A stretch of 64,000 bases of DNA from Pseudomonas sp. KU26590 (GTDB taxonomy: Bacteria; Pseudomonadota; Gammaproteobacteria; Pseudomonadales; Pseudomonadaceae), in contig NZ_CP110644.1 in NCBI RefSeq assembly GCF_026153515.1, positions 4,617,501-4,681,500 of the forward strand, read 5' to 3'. How positions within the stretch are numbered: the stretch's first letter is position 1; each line of letters begins with the position of its first letter. The notes beneath the pieces are model-generated. The model did not search any database. It worked only from the letters and a program-made list of their open reading frames with translations, and was not told the origin of the DNA. Shown piece by piece: positions 43,945-52,763 of the stretch. The translations under genes were made by a program, and so were the position numbers.

Positions 43945-46900
43945 TTGGCGACCCCCCTAAATCTGCGCGTTGGTGGTGAGAAACGCGAACCCCAAGTGGC
44001 GATCGTTCCACTTGATCAGATTCAGCTAGAAGACGTTGGCGCCGGTGCGGCCAACGTTGACGCCTGGCTGCAGGAGATCAGTGGCGGGGTTGTCACGCTC
44101 GAGCGAATCAAGACTTTCGCCGGCGGGCTGCCGGTGGTCGGCAACATCATGGCGCTGGTTGATGCGCTGAATGACATTGCTCGACTGGCGACCAGTGACA
44201 AACGCGATCCTCTGGACTGGGTCAGTTTGGGCATCAATCTGATCGGCATGATTCCCATCCCGCCGGGCATGGCGGCAGCGCGAATGACGCTGCGTCCGAT
44301 GCTGTTTCTGGTGCGTCAGGAGATGCGTCAGGCGGGAAAGATAGTGTTGGGGGATGCGCTGATCGAGATTTTGATCGGGCACCTGAATGCCACCATTGTC
44401 GGGACACTCGATGACTTTGTGAGCCAGGCGCAGGGGAAGCTCCCCGGGATTCTTGAGGATGCGGGGAAGCTGGGCGAAGGCGTGCTTTTTCAGATTGCCG
44501 ACGGCCTGGAGAAATTGGTCAATCCGGGCCTGAACACCAAGGCTGATCTGCTTGAAGCAGAGCAGTTGGTCCATGACGCTGGGGATGTCTGGGCCTACGA
44601 TCCAAAGGCTGCGATCGGCAATATCTTCGTTGCGGCTGCGGCGGTTTGTGTTGCTGCCGGCAAGGGTGCGGTGAATGGCGCTGCTGAATACCTTGTGCCT
44701 GAAGCGGTTAAAAAAGAGGTGGGCAGGCAGGCCAAGTTATTGCGTGACCTCGCTCCTCAGGTTTGCACGCAAATTAAGGGGCTGGCGGATCCCGGGGCTC
44801 AGCACTCCATCGCTGCGTTGCTGGTTATCTTGGAGGGAGCGGTCGTCAGTTGGCGTGCGCGCAACGGGCATGGCCAGTCCTTCAACATCAAGCCTGGGGT
44901 GACTAATCAGGCCAGGCGCCGCGGCGGCGAAGGCAAACTTGAAGTTGTTCAGCACGAGAAGCCTGCGAAGGGCCGGCCCAACGTACTGAAGAAATGCGCC
45001 TGTGCATGTCCCTGCGCTTGTAACTGCGCGTCGACGGCGAACAGCATCAGTTTTGCGATGGGCTCGGAGTCGGTCAGTCATACCGATTTCAGTTTGCCGG
45101 GGCCGTTTCCCATTGAATGGACGCGGACTTATTGCTCGAGTCTGGATGCGTTCGATGGGGATGTTATCGGCGCACGCTGGATCACGCCGTTTACGACACG
45201 CTTTGATCTCGTCGGTGATGGTTTGGTGTTTCATGACTCCGATGGGCGTAGCCATGAATTCCCTCTTCCCAAGGTCAAGCTTTTTCATTTCAACGCCATT
45301 GAAAATCTGACCGTCATTCGACTCAGCAAGGATCGGCTGTTGCTGATGCGTGGCCTGGATCACAGGGAGACCTATGTTCGGCGGGGCAAGCGCTTTGTTC
45401 TGATCAACAAAATGCTGCCCAACGGCGCTGGGGTGATGCTGCATTACGAGCATCGGCATGAGGGGCGTTTGGTGCTATCCGAGTTAGTGACTTACTCGGA
45501 GAAAGATTTAAACAAGGTCCATCTGCGACTTGGCACTTTGATTGATGATCAAGGACGGTTGACGGGGCTTTGGGAAGTTCGTGATGGCGAGGTTAAACGC
45601 CAACTCTGTGCGTATCAGTACGATGATTCCGGCGATCTTGTTCTGGCCCAAGACGAGAACGGCTCGGCCTGGCGTTATCAGTACGAACACCACCTGATTA
45701 CCCGCTATACCGACCGCACCAATCGCGGTTTGAACCTGCAATGGCAAGGTTCCGGTCCTGATGCGAAAGCCATTCGCGAATGGGCGGACGACGGCAGCTT
45801 CGACACGCGGCTGGCGTGGGACGAAAACATCCGCCTGACCTATGTCACTGACGCTTTGGGCCACGAAACCCGGCACTACTACGACAGCCTTGGGTACACC
45901 TATCGCATTTGCCATGCCGATGGTCGCTCGGAGTGGTTCTTCCGCGATGCGGCGAAGAACATCATCCGGCATGTCCACACCGACGGCAGCACCGACCGGT
46001 ATCGCTACGACAAGCTCAGCAATCTGACCGAACACACCCGCGCTGATCACAGCGTGATGAATTACGCCTACGACGACAAAAGCCATCTGATCAAGATCAG
46101 CGATGGCGAGGGTGGGCTGTGGAAACGGGACTACGACCTTCGCGGAAATCTGATCGAGGCGATCGACCCGTTAGAGAACATCACCGAATACGCCTACAAC
46201 AAATTCGGCCTTCCTACAGCCATCAAGGACGCAAACGGCAACACGAAAGCGTTGGCCTACAACGAAGCTGGACAACTCGTTAAATACACCGACTGCTCGG
46301 GCAAGGTCAGTGTTTGGGAATACGACGATCGCGGCCAGATGGTTCGCTTTACTGACCCTGCCAGGCACAGCACCACGTATGAATACAAAGCCGGTCAGCT
46401 TGTCCTGATCAAGCACCCGGACAAAACCGAAGAACGCTTTAGCCGCGACGCCGAAGGTCGTTTGCTCGCTCATTCGGATGGTCTGGAACGCTGCACCACC
46501 TGGCGCTACACCGCCGCCGGCTTTATCGCCGAGCGTGTCGATGCCGCCGAACAAACCCTGCGCTACCGCTGGGACAAGCTCGGCCGTCTCGTTGCGCTGG
46601 AAAACGAAAACGAACGCCGTGCGCACTTTCACTACGACCCGGTCGGTCGGCTGCAGCAAGAAAGCGGCTTCGACGGGCGATCCACCCGCTATCAGTACGA
46701 TCCCGAAACCGGACGCCTTGCCGAGACCATCAACGGCCAGCGCTCCATTGCTTTGACCTTCGACCCCATGGGCCGCCTGACCGAACGCCGCGCCACCCTC
46801 GGCGAGAAGTCCCAGAGCGAAACCTTCGCCTACGACGGCAACGGCCATCTGGTCATGGCAACCAACGCCGTGAGTCGCTTGCAATGGTTTCACGACCCGG

Positions 46901-48657
46901 CTGGCAACCTGCTGCGAGAGCACCAGCACTACTCGAATCTGGATAAACCGCTGGTTGCCGTTTGGCAGCACGAGTACGACGCGCTGAACAACCGCGTCGC
47001 GACTATCCGTCCTGACGGCCATCGCGTCAGTTGGCTGACCTTTGGCAGCGGTCATCTGCTGGGGCTGAAGCTGGACGAGCACGAACTCCTCAGTTATGAA
47101 CGCGATGACCTGCATCGCGAAGTCGCTCGCCATCAGGGCAACCAACTGCTGCAAACCCAAAGTTGGGATGCAGCCGGGCGCCTGAATGAACAACTGCTAG
47201 GACGCACCGACGACAAAACCACGCTCATCAAACGCGCCTACACCTACGACGCCGCCGGCCAACTTACCAATATCAACGACAGCCGCCGCGGCCCGCTCGC
47301 CTATAAATACGACCCGGTCAGCCGTCTGCTTAGCGCTACCAGTCGCCTCGGCATGGAAACCTTCGCTTTCGACCCCGCAAGCAATCTGCTCAACGAAACC
47401 GACGCGCCCGTCCGCCGTCCGCTAGATCCCGAGCCGACTCAAAACAAACTCGTGGACAACCTGCTGCGCGACTACGCCGGCGGCCACTACGAATATGACG
47501 AACGCGGCAACCTGACCGAGCGCTGGACCAACGGGTTACGCAGCGAACTGCATTGGGACCTCTTCGATCGCCTGGTGCATTTCTACGATCCGCGTCTGAC
47601 TGTCGACTTCGGCTACGACCCCCTCGGACGTCGCCTCTACAAGTTCTCCAAAGCCCACTACCGCCCGCGCCCGCGCCCGGAAGCCGGCACCGGCTGGAAC
47701 GAAAACGAACACGCCCGCAAAGAGCGCGAACTCGGCTGCGGCTTCACCCTGTATGGCTGGGACGGCGACAACCTCGCGTGGGAAAGCAGCCCACCTCCGT
47801 ACGCCGGCGCCCTAGGCCGAACCGTCCACTACATCCACGAGCCCGGCACTTTCGTTCCGGTGGCCCAGGCCATCCGACACGAAACCATCCGCCTCGTCAG
47901 CCAGCCGGCATACGAAGGTCGCTACAACTTCAAAGAAGACCCGCTCTGGAACTACAAACCGGTCGCATTGCCAATCGACGCACTCGCCTGGTACCAATGC
48001 GACCACCTCGGTACGCCGCAGGAAATCACCGACCAAATCGGCAACACCGCCTGGAGCGCCCAATACAAAGCATGGGGCGAAGCAACCGAACAGCGCTCTG
48101 AATTCGCACAGCAAGTCGGCCTGACCAACCCGATCAGGTTTCAGGGCCAGTACCACGACCACGAGACCGGCCTGCACTACAACCGGCATCGGTACTATGA
48201 TCCAAAGGTCGGGCGGTTTATCAGCAAGGACCCGATTGGGTACTCAGGCGGGCTAAATCTTTACGCATATGCTGCAAACCCGGTGGAGTGGATCGACCCA
48301 CTCGGTTTGCATAAAGTCATCGCAACAAACAGCCGTAGGAGCGCAATGAAGAAAGCACAGGAACATGCTCAGGTTCCGCGAGTGAGCAAAGGTGGAAGTG
48401 ACATTGTTATGGACGACCTTCACCCTAGTAGTCGCGGGGTTAATTGTGCCTGTCTAAAGAGTCGGGGTATCACCACCCTCGGGCGTTGGAGTGGTACAGA
48501 AAACAAGAAGTTTTTTGTGTTTGACCATCCTGACGGACATCCTGACTTGGTCGGACCAGGCCAGCCGGAGCATCATGAACGTCCACATGTCCACGGAAAG
48601 AACAAAAAAGGTGAAATGATAATATTCACTTACCCAGCAGCACGGCCGGGACGATAA
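43945..48657 (+). CDS. Rhs family polymorphic toxin, 1570 aa
   Basis: A large Rhs toxin delivered by contact-dependent secretion (usually type VI). The N terminus (about residues 60-130) has hydrophobic stretches, followed at residues about 350-360 by an unusual alternating Cys motif (C-A-C-A-C-P-C-A-C-N-C) and FSLPGPFPIEWTRTY, the start of the Rhs core. Residues about 385-1410 are YD-repeat rich (for example GRLTERRATL and HYDPVGRLQQE). The core ends with R-Y-Y-D-P-K-V-G-R-F-I-S-K-D-P-I-G-Y and the DPLGL motif near residue 1455, where the chain is normally cut. The final 115 residues, from base 48310, are the variable toxin: an unrecognised basic domain with HPDGHPD and HHERPHVH, a possible metal-dependent nuclease. 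The start is TTG 43945 with GGAGAG 7 bp before it. Codon use turns AT-rich in the toxin part. Confidence 0.93.
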   Translation: MATPLNLRVGGEKREPQVAIVPLDQIQLEDVGAGAANVDAWLQEISGGVVTLERIKTFAGGLPVVGNIMALVDALNDIARLATSDKRDPLDWVSLGINLIGMIPIPPGMAAARMTLRPMLFLVRQEMRQAGKIVLGDALIEILIGHLNATIVGTLDDFVSQAQGKLPGILEDAGKLGEGVLFQIADGLEKLVNPGLNTKADLLEAEQLVHDAGDVWAYDPKAAIGNIFVAAAAVCVAAGKGAVNGAAEYLVPEAVKKEVGRQAKLLRDLAPQVCTQIKGLADPGAQHSIAALLVILEGAVVSWRARNGHGQSFNIKPGVTNQARRRGGEGKLEVVQHEKPAKGRPNVLKKCACACPCACNCASTANSISFAMGSESVSHTDFSLPGPFPIEWTRTYCSSLDAFDGDVIGARWITPFTTRFDLVGDGLVFHDSDGRSHEFPLPKVKLFHFNAIENLTVIRLSKDRLLLMRGLDHRETYVRRGKRFVLINKMLPNGAGVMLHYEHRHEGRLVLSELVTYSEKDLNKVHLRLGTLIDDQGRLTGLWEVRDGEVKRQLCAYQYDDSGDLVLAQDENGSAWRYQYEHHLITRYTDRTNRGLNLQWQGSGPDAKAIREWADDGSFDTRLAWDENIRLTYVTDALGHETRHYYDSLGYTYRICHADGRSEWFFRDAAKNIIRHVHTDGSTDRYRYDKLSNLTEHTRADHSVMNYAYDDKSHLIKISDGEGGLWKRDYDLRGNLIEAIDPLENITEYAYNKFGLPTAIKDANGNTKALAYNEAGQLVKYTDCSGKVSVWEYDDRGQMVRFTDPARHSTTYEYKAGQLVLIKHPDKTEERFSRDAEGRLLAHSDGLERCTTWRYTAAGFIAERVDAAEQTLRYRWDKLGRLVALENENERRAHFHYDPVGRLQQESGFDGRSTRYQYDPETGRLAETINGQRSIALTFDPMGRLTERRATLGEKSQSETFAYDGNGHLVMATNAVSRLQWFHDPAGNLLREHQHYSNLDKPLVAVWQHEYDALNNRVATIRPDGHRVSWLTFGSGHLLGLKLDEHELLSYERDDLHREVARHQGNQLLQTQSWDAAGRLNEQLLGRTDDKTTLIKRAYTYDAAGQLTNINDSRRGPLAYKYDPVSRLLSATSRLGMETFAFDPASNLLNETDAPVRRPLDPEPTQNKLVDNLLRDYAGGHYEYDERGNLTERWTNGLRSELHWDLFDRLVHFYDPRLTVDFGYDPLGRRLYKFSKAHYRPRPRPEAGTGWNENEHARKERELGCGFTLYGWDGDNLAWESSPPPYAGALGRTVHYIHEPGTFVPVAQAIRHETIRLVSQPAYEGRYNFKEDPLWNYKPVALPIDALAWYQCDHLGTPQEITDQIGNTAWSAQYKAWGEATEQRSEFAQQVGLTNPIRFQGQYHDHETGLHYNRHRYYDPKVGRFISKDPIGYSGGLNLYAYAANPVEWIDPLGLHKVIATNSRRSAMKKAQEHAQVPRVSKGGSDIVMDDLHPSSRGVNCACLKSRGITTLGRWSGTENKKFFVFDHPDGHPDLVGPGQPEHHERPHVHGKNKKGEMIIFTYPAARPGR
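48310..48657 (+). other. variable C-terminal toxin domain of the Rhs protein
   Basis: Starting right after DPLGL, these 115 codons encode a basic, His-rich domain with PRVSKGGSDIVMDD, ITTLGRWS, DHPDGHPD and EHHERPHVH. It has the base-composition shift expected of an exchangeable tip. I cannot name the family; nuclease activity is a guess from the His cluster. The immunity gene starts 2 bp later. Confidence 0.6.
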
Positions 48658-48659
48658 AA

Positions 48660-49292
48660 ATGACCTGCTATAAAATCTTGTGCTACCACTCCGAGTTTAA
48701 AATTTTTAAAAACCATGCAAGCGAGCGCCTAGCAAAAATGTCTGCCAAAGCTCATGATCAATTTGCTTTGCTGATGGCGATAACATTAGAAGGCGCTATT
48801 GGTTTTGATGAAACACCCCAAGGCTCTTCTGCTATAAACGCTCTTGTTGAAAAATGTTACTGGGTTAATCTACATAAGCTCAACATTCAGCCACCTTCAG
48901 ACAACTACTACGGCTGCATGCCCTCACTTTTGTTTAGAGATAACAATGGCGGCTTCGAAAAGCTATACCAGGAACATATTGAATACGAAAAAAATTTGCG
49001 TAAATACCAAGTAATGGCGAGACATCGACCTACTGAGAAACCTAAAACATCAATGCTGGCAAGCATATTACAAGACCAGCGTCTTTTAATATCCGGCGGC
49101 GAGTTATACGACGCCCTAATGAATGCATGCCATTACCTGCTAGTTCCTGTCTTATCGGGAGAGCACGGACCTGATGCATTCATTGCCTTTTCAAATAATC
49201 TCGATTATTTCTTCCAAGAGTTCAGATCAGCCATTGATCACCATGCCGAAATAACTTTCGTTGATAGCGTATCAAAACTGGAGTTTTACTAA
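48660..49292 (+). CDS. probable cognate immunity protein, 210 aa
   Basis: The gene starts 2 bp after the Rhs stop, the normal position for immunity to the tip toxin. The 210-aa product, starting MTCYKILCYHSEFKIFKNHA, has DQFALLMAITLEG, INALVEKCYW, and FSNNLDYFFQEFRSAIDHHA. A second gene at 51485 encodes a clear paralogue of the same length (210 aa), matching throughout. I do not recognise the family. AT-rich composition contrasts with the Rhs core. The protein is soluble, as expected for a cytoplasmic neutraliser. Confidence 0.7.
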   Translation: MTCYKILCYHSEFKIFKNHASERLAKMSAKAHDQFALLMAITLEGAIGFDETPQGSSAINALVEKCYWVNLHKLNIQPPSDNYYGCMPSLLFRDNNGGFEKLYQEHIEYEKNLRKYQVMARHRPTEKPKTSMLASILQDQRLLISGGELYDALMNACHYLLVPVLSGEHGPDAFIAFSNNLDYFFQEFRSAIDHHAEITFVDSVSKLEFY

Positions 49293-49302
49293 TGGGGATA
49301 AT

Positions 49303-49364
49303 GGGGGCGGACCCCCTTTAATTCTTCTGCTCTGTTTACGGTTAAAGGGGGCGCCCCCTTTAAC
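49303..49364. repeat. GC-rich palindromes at the module border
   Basis: GGGGGCGGACCCCCTTTA (49303-49320) and a perfect 24-base palindrome at 49341-49364 (GTTAAAGGGGGC and its complement) lie just after the first immunity gene. The same class recurs at 51154-51172, 52168-52182, 52271-52292 and 52764-52781, always between modules. Confidence 0.75.
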
Positions 49365-49382
49365 TTAAGAATAAACTTAATA

Positions 49383-49550
49383 AAAGAGATCTCGCCGCTC
49401 GGGAGGATTTTCAAAAAGGCAACCAAGCACATTTATAATCCGGCCAAAGGTGGAGCATATTCCCATATCAACCATACATTTATGGTGAAGGACGCCAAGC
49501 ATGAGCGTGTCGACATTGAGTTTATAACCGGTAAGGCTTTCGCGGAGTAA
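49383..49550 (+). pseudogene. displaced Rhs toxin C-terminal fragment
   Basis: An open frame with no start codon, from an in-frame stop at 49299 to TAA 49548-49550. It reads …KEISPLGRIFKKATKHIYNP then GAYSHINHTFMVKDAKHERV and ends FITGKAFAE. Its end lies directly before a gene with the layout of an immunity gene, and the SD for that gene (GGAG) lies inside this fragment. It looks like the tail of an older Rhs tip left behind by tip exchange. The toxin type is not recognised. Confidence 0.6.
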
Positions 49551-49840
49551 ATATATGTTCAACGGCTATCTAGATAACGCGCAATCCTACGTCGAACTGG
49601 AACGACATTTATATGAGTTATTTTATTCGGAGGGGCAGGCGCACGGACTGGACGCCAGCAAATTTAAAATACCGTACTGCAATACGAAATTTTCGGATGG
49701 GACGCCATGTCGAGACGGTAATCCAATATTCTCAACCAGAAATGAGAGCACTGGTCAAATTTTAAGAATAGTGCTTGATGAGGATATCGATACGTTGGTG
49801 TCGTATCATGACAAAGAAATGAACTGTGAACTCGTCCTAG

Positions 49841-51033
49841 GGAAACTCTGAAAAAGACTTCCAAATCTGGTGAAATACGCCAGTCCCAAGCACTGAACGG
49901 TTGAGTCCCGATGAAGCAGATGTCCTTCGCTGACGCCGAATACGCTGGCAAACGCAAACAAACCCGCCGTGAACGCTTCCTGATCGAGATGGATCAGGTC
50001 GTGCCCTGGAATGGCTTGGTCAAACTGATCGAGCCGCACTATCCAACGGGAGAAGGTGGTCGTCCGGCATACCCGTTGATGGCGATGTTGCGGGTTCATC
50101 TGATGCAGAACTGGTTCGGTTATAGCGACCCAGCTATGGAAGAATCGCTGTACGAAACTACGATTCTGCGCCAGTTTGCCGGGCTGCATCTGGATCGGAT
50201 TCCAGACGAAACCACGATCCTCAACTTCCGCAGATTGCTCGAAAAACATGAGCTGGCCGGTGGGATTTTGCAGGTCATCAATGGCTATTTGGGCGACCGT
50301 GGTTTGTTGTTGCGCCAAGGCACCGTGGTCGATGCGACGATCATTCATGCGCCGAGTTCGACCAAGAACAAGGACGGCAAACGCGACCCTGAAATGCATC
50401 AAACCAAGAAGGGAAATCAATACTATTTCGGGATGAAATCGCACATCGGTGTCGATGCCGAATCCGGTTTGGTGCATAGCGTAGTGGGCACTGCGGCGAA
50501 TGTGGCGGACGTAACCCAGGTCGATCAGTTACTGCACGGAGAAGAAACTTACGTCTCTGGCGATGCCGGTTACACCGGCGTCGAAAAGCGCCCCGAGCAT
50601 CAAGATCGCCAAATGATCTGGTCGATTGCTGCGCGGCCCAGCAGCTATAAAAAGCATGCAAAGAAGAGTCTGATCGGGCGCATGCGTCGCAAAATCGAAT
50701 ACGCGAAAGCTCAACTGCGCGCCAAGGTTGAGCATCCGTTTCGAGTAATCAAGCGCCAGTTTGGTTATACGAAAGTACGCTTCCGAGGCCTGCTGAAAAA
50801 CACTGCGCAGCAGACCACGCTGTTTGCTCTGTCGAACCTGTGGATGATGCGAAAACGATTACTCAATGCAGGAGAGGTACGCCTTTAATGCGGAAAATGA
50901 GTGCTGAAAAGCGCTTGTACGCAGAAAAAAGCGGGGATTGAGAGAGCAAAAGGTCTAATTTTCGATTGAGTCGACATTTTTTGAGCCTCAAGCAACGGGG
51001 CTGTTAAAAACGCGTGCCTACTTCAGACCTTCC
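49841..51033 (+). mobile_element. IS5-family insertion sequence, about 1193 bp
   Basis: The element is bounded by imperfect terminal inverted repeats (GGAAACTCTGAAAAAG on the left, GGAAGGTCTGAAGTAG as the complement of the right) and flanked by a direct 4-bp CTAG duplication (49837-49840 and 51034-51037), the target favoured by IS5. The total of 1193 bp is nearly that of E. coli IS5 (1195 bp). It carries one transposase gene. The element sits inside the immunity-like gene starting at 49555. Confidence 0.88.
49911..50888 (+). CDS. IS5-family transposase, 325 aa
   Basis: This DDE transposase of 325 aa starts MKQMSFADAEYAGKRKQTRR, very like the 326-aa IS5 transposase. Family landmarks are L-P-D-x-T-T-I-L-N-F-R-R-L-L-E (here IPDETTILNFRRLLEKHEL), VDATIIHAPSSTKNK and MHQTKKGNQYYFGMKSHIGV with its catalytic Asp-containing signature, then E-H-P-F-R-V-I-K-R-Q-F-G-Y near the C terminus with the catalytic Glu. 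The frame appears intact, so the element may still be active. Confidence 0.92.
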   Translation: MKQMSFADAEYAGKRKQTRRERFLIEMDQVVPWNGLVKLIEPHYPTGEGGRPAYPLMAMLRVHLMQNWFGYSDPAMEESLYETTILRQFAGLHLDRIPDETTILNFRRLLEKHELAGGILQVINGYLGDRGLLLRQGTVVDATIIHAPSSTKNKDGKRDPEMHQTKKGNQYYFGMKSHIGVDAESGLVHSVVGTAANVADVTQVDQLLHGEETYVSGDAGYTGVEKRPEHQDRQMIWSIAARPSSYKKHAKKSLIGRMRRKIEYAKAQLRAKVEHPFRVIKRQFGYTKVRFRGLLKNTAQQTTLFALSNLWMMRKRLLNAGEVRL

Positions 51034-51160
51034 CTAGTAGGAAAAGTGGCTTTACTGGATGAAATCAAAAAAGAAATGTGCAAATGGATTAGATCTCAAT
51101 AATCAAACTTGCATGTAGACGGCCCAGTCACGGAACGTAACTGATTTGAAGAATTAAAGG

Positions 51161-51298
51161 GAGCGCCCCTTTGACTCCCAGACAAATCTCGTATGCGGAT
51201 ACCTGATCGTGGGGAATAGTGCATGGGAGATCGTATGCTTGATAGCGAATCATCAAGCAGATCCTAATGTGTGCGGAGACCGCACAATCAAATACTAA
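51161..51298 (+). pseudogene. possible ankyrin-like remnant ORF
   Basis: A 45-codon open frame without a start, ending TAA 51296-51298. Its end reads WEIVCLIANHQADPNVCGDR, resembling an ankyrin repeat end (IVKLLLxxGADPN). It could be a relic of an ankyrin-type immunity protein, but chance cannot be excluded. A GC palindrome (51154-51172) abuts its left end. The remaining 51103-51484 gap has nothing else recognisable. Confidence 0.25.
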
Positions 51299-51484
51299 GC
51301 AACATAGATCAAAAACATCAATCACAAGCCACCTACGCACAAAAAAATTTAAACAGCCAAGCCCTTTAACTAGCAGCCACTCATATATCGCATCTGAATA
51401 TTATGGCTAGACGCTGGAATTTAATTAGAGCTAATGACGGTTATTCCGTACCTGGTTCGTCTGCAAGGAGTATCAGAAAGCAAC

Positions 51485-52117
51485 ATGAAAACCTATCGAA
51501 TCCTATGCTACACGTCAGAATTCAGTGAATTCAAACATCATGCTAATGACCCCATAGCGGAGCTGTCTGCAAATGAGCAAGATCAATTTGCCTTAATTAT
51601 GGCCGTCAGTTTGGATGGCGGGATTGGATTTAACAGAACACCTCACGGTGACGCAGCGATCGACGCCCTTGTCTCAAAATGCTTTTGGGTCGAGCCCCGC
51701 AAGACGACCATCGAGCCACCTGTTCGTACGCGTTCAGGAAACATGCCTTGCCTAATGTTCAGAGCTAAGAATGACGGCTTTAAAAGACTGCTTGAGGACC
51801 ATGAAAAGTACGACAGGAATCTCAGAAAACATCAGGTCCTCATCAGGCACAGACATGCCGAAAGTCCCAACCCCGCTATACTCTCAAGTATTTTGCAGAG
51901 TACTCACCTCCGGATCCGGGGCAAGGAGCTATATGACGCCCTGCAAGAGACTTGTCACTATGTGACAGTACGAGACAGAACCGGGGAGCACGGCAGTGGC
52001 GCATTTATCGTATTCTCACGCAACCTTGACTTCTTTTTTAAAGAGTTCGATGCCGCGATTGAAGGCTATGCGAAGATTGATTTTGTAGATAGCCCACGGA
52101 AATTGATTCACTGGTAG
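51485..52117 (+). CDS. orphan immunity protein, paralogue of 48660-49292
   Basis: This 210-aa protein from ATG 51485 (MKTYRILCYTSEFSEFKHHA) aligns with the product at 48660 over its whole length: shared DQFAL-MA-L-G-IGF, DAL-KCFWVEPRK, YDRNLRKHQVL-RHR, FS-NLDFFF-EF-AAIE and FVDS-KL--W. The two are alike in length and in all landmarks but differ at many positions, so duplication is old or they come from different lineages. No toxin gene precedes it, so it is an orphan immunity gene, probably protecting against a related toxin carried by neighbours. Confidence 0.7.
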   Translation: MKTYRILCYTSEFSEFKHHANDPIAELSANEQDQFALIMAVSLDGGIGFNRTPHGDAAIDALVSKCFWVEPRKTTIEPPVRTRSGNMPCLMFRAKNDGFKRLLEDHEKYDRNLRKHQVLIRHRHAESPNPAILSSILQSTHLRIRGKELYDALQETCHYVTVRDRTGEHGSGAFIVFSRNLDFFFKEFDAAIEGYAKIDFVDSPRKLIHW

Positions 52118-52167
52118 CAAAATAACATTCGATGATTCGCATTTCGAGCGTTAGCACTCAAATATGT

Positions 52168-52292
52168 GGGGATGGCCCTTTGACCAGCTTGGTCTCTCTG
52201 GCGAGGCGTGCTCGCCGACGTGCGCTACAAGTAGCGCAGAGGCGTGCAACTTCTTGCGCATATCAGGGCTAAAAGGGGACGGACCCCTTTAA
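52168..52292. repeat. repeat cluster at right end of Rhs island
   Basis: GGGGATGGCCCTTT (52168-52182), the TGCGCTA-CAAG-TAGCGCA hairpin (52221-52238), GCAACTTCTTGCGCA (52246-52260, matching the motif at 43737-43778) and AAAAGGGGACGGACCCCTTT (52271-52290) follow each other. They resemble the left-end cluster, suggesting bracketing repeats. Confidence 0.65.
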
Positions 52293-52358
52293 TACTTTTA
52301 ACCTAAGGTTAAACAGCTTAACCCATCGACATCCAGAAATTTTATATGCAAGGCAAAC

Positions 52359-52763
52359 ATGATTACATCGGCTGAAGAATTTGTAACCCTACGCGCTAGC
52401 CGTCTCAAGGCTGAATACGACAGGTCTGCCATGGAGGAAGCGCCTCTTGCTGTATGGCGTGAAGTGATCACGGGATATCCCGATTACGTGCAATGGGTAA
52501 TACACAACAAAACAATTCCACTTGAGATCCTAGAAGAGTTATGCGAGTCCCATCCTGAAAGCAGGTATTTCATAGCAAGTAAGCGAAAACTGTCGCTGGA
52601 GTTGTTTGCGCTCCTTTCGCAAGATCCTGATCCTATGGTGAGAAGTGGAATCGCTCTGAACAAAAAGGCTCCTTTGGAAGTACTTGCAAACCTGTTAAGT
52701 GATGAGGATGAAGATGTGGCTGACACTGCAAGGAGGCAATACGAAACCAGGAAATCAGTCTGA
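52359..52763 (+). CDS. HEAT/LRV-like orphan immunity protein, 134 aa
   Basis: The 134-aa product is built of short helical repeats with a recurring pattern of (V/I)-x-x-N-K-x-x-P-L-E-(I/V)-L-x-x-L followed by (S/D)-x-D-x-x-V-R-x-x-(I/A)-A, as in HEAT or leucine-rich-variant repeats (IHNKTIPLEILEELC; LFALLSQDPDPMVRSGIAL; NKKAPLEVLANLLSDEDEDV). Such small repeat proteins are commonly found as orphan immunity genes beside Rhs loci. The start is MITSAEEFVTLRAS at 52359. A GC motif (52764-52781) follows directly. Confidence 0.65.
   Translation: MITSAEEFVTLRASRLKAEYDRSAMEEAPLAVWREVITGYPDYVQWVIHNKTIPLEILEELCESHPESRYFIASKRKLSLELFALLSQDPDPMVRSGIALNKKAPLEVLANLLSDEDEDVADTARRQYETRKSV

Larger units (their letters stand above)
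49555..51102 (+). pseudogene. immunity-like gene interrupted by an IS5 element
   Basis: ATG 49555 begins a reading frame for MFNGYLDNAQSYVELERHLY…, ending at 49851 within the IS after 98 residues. If the IS and one copy of its CTAG duplication are removed, codons 95/96 join across the element. The frame then continues VGKVALLDEIKKEMCKWIRS and stops at TAA 51100-51102, giving a 116-aa protein. The gene is therefore broken: the last 21 residues are replaced by three IS-encoded ones. By position it is the immunity gene for the fragment at 49383. The truncated product may still be made, since 95 of 116 residues remain. Confidence 0.75.
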
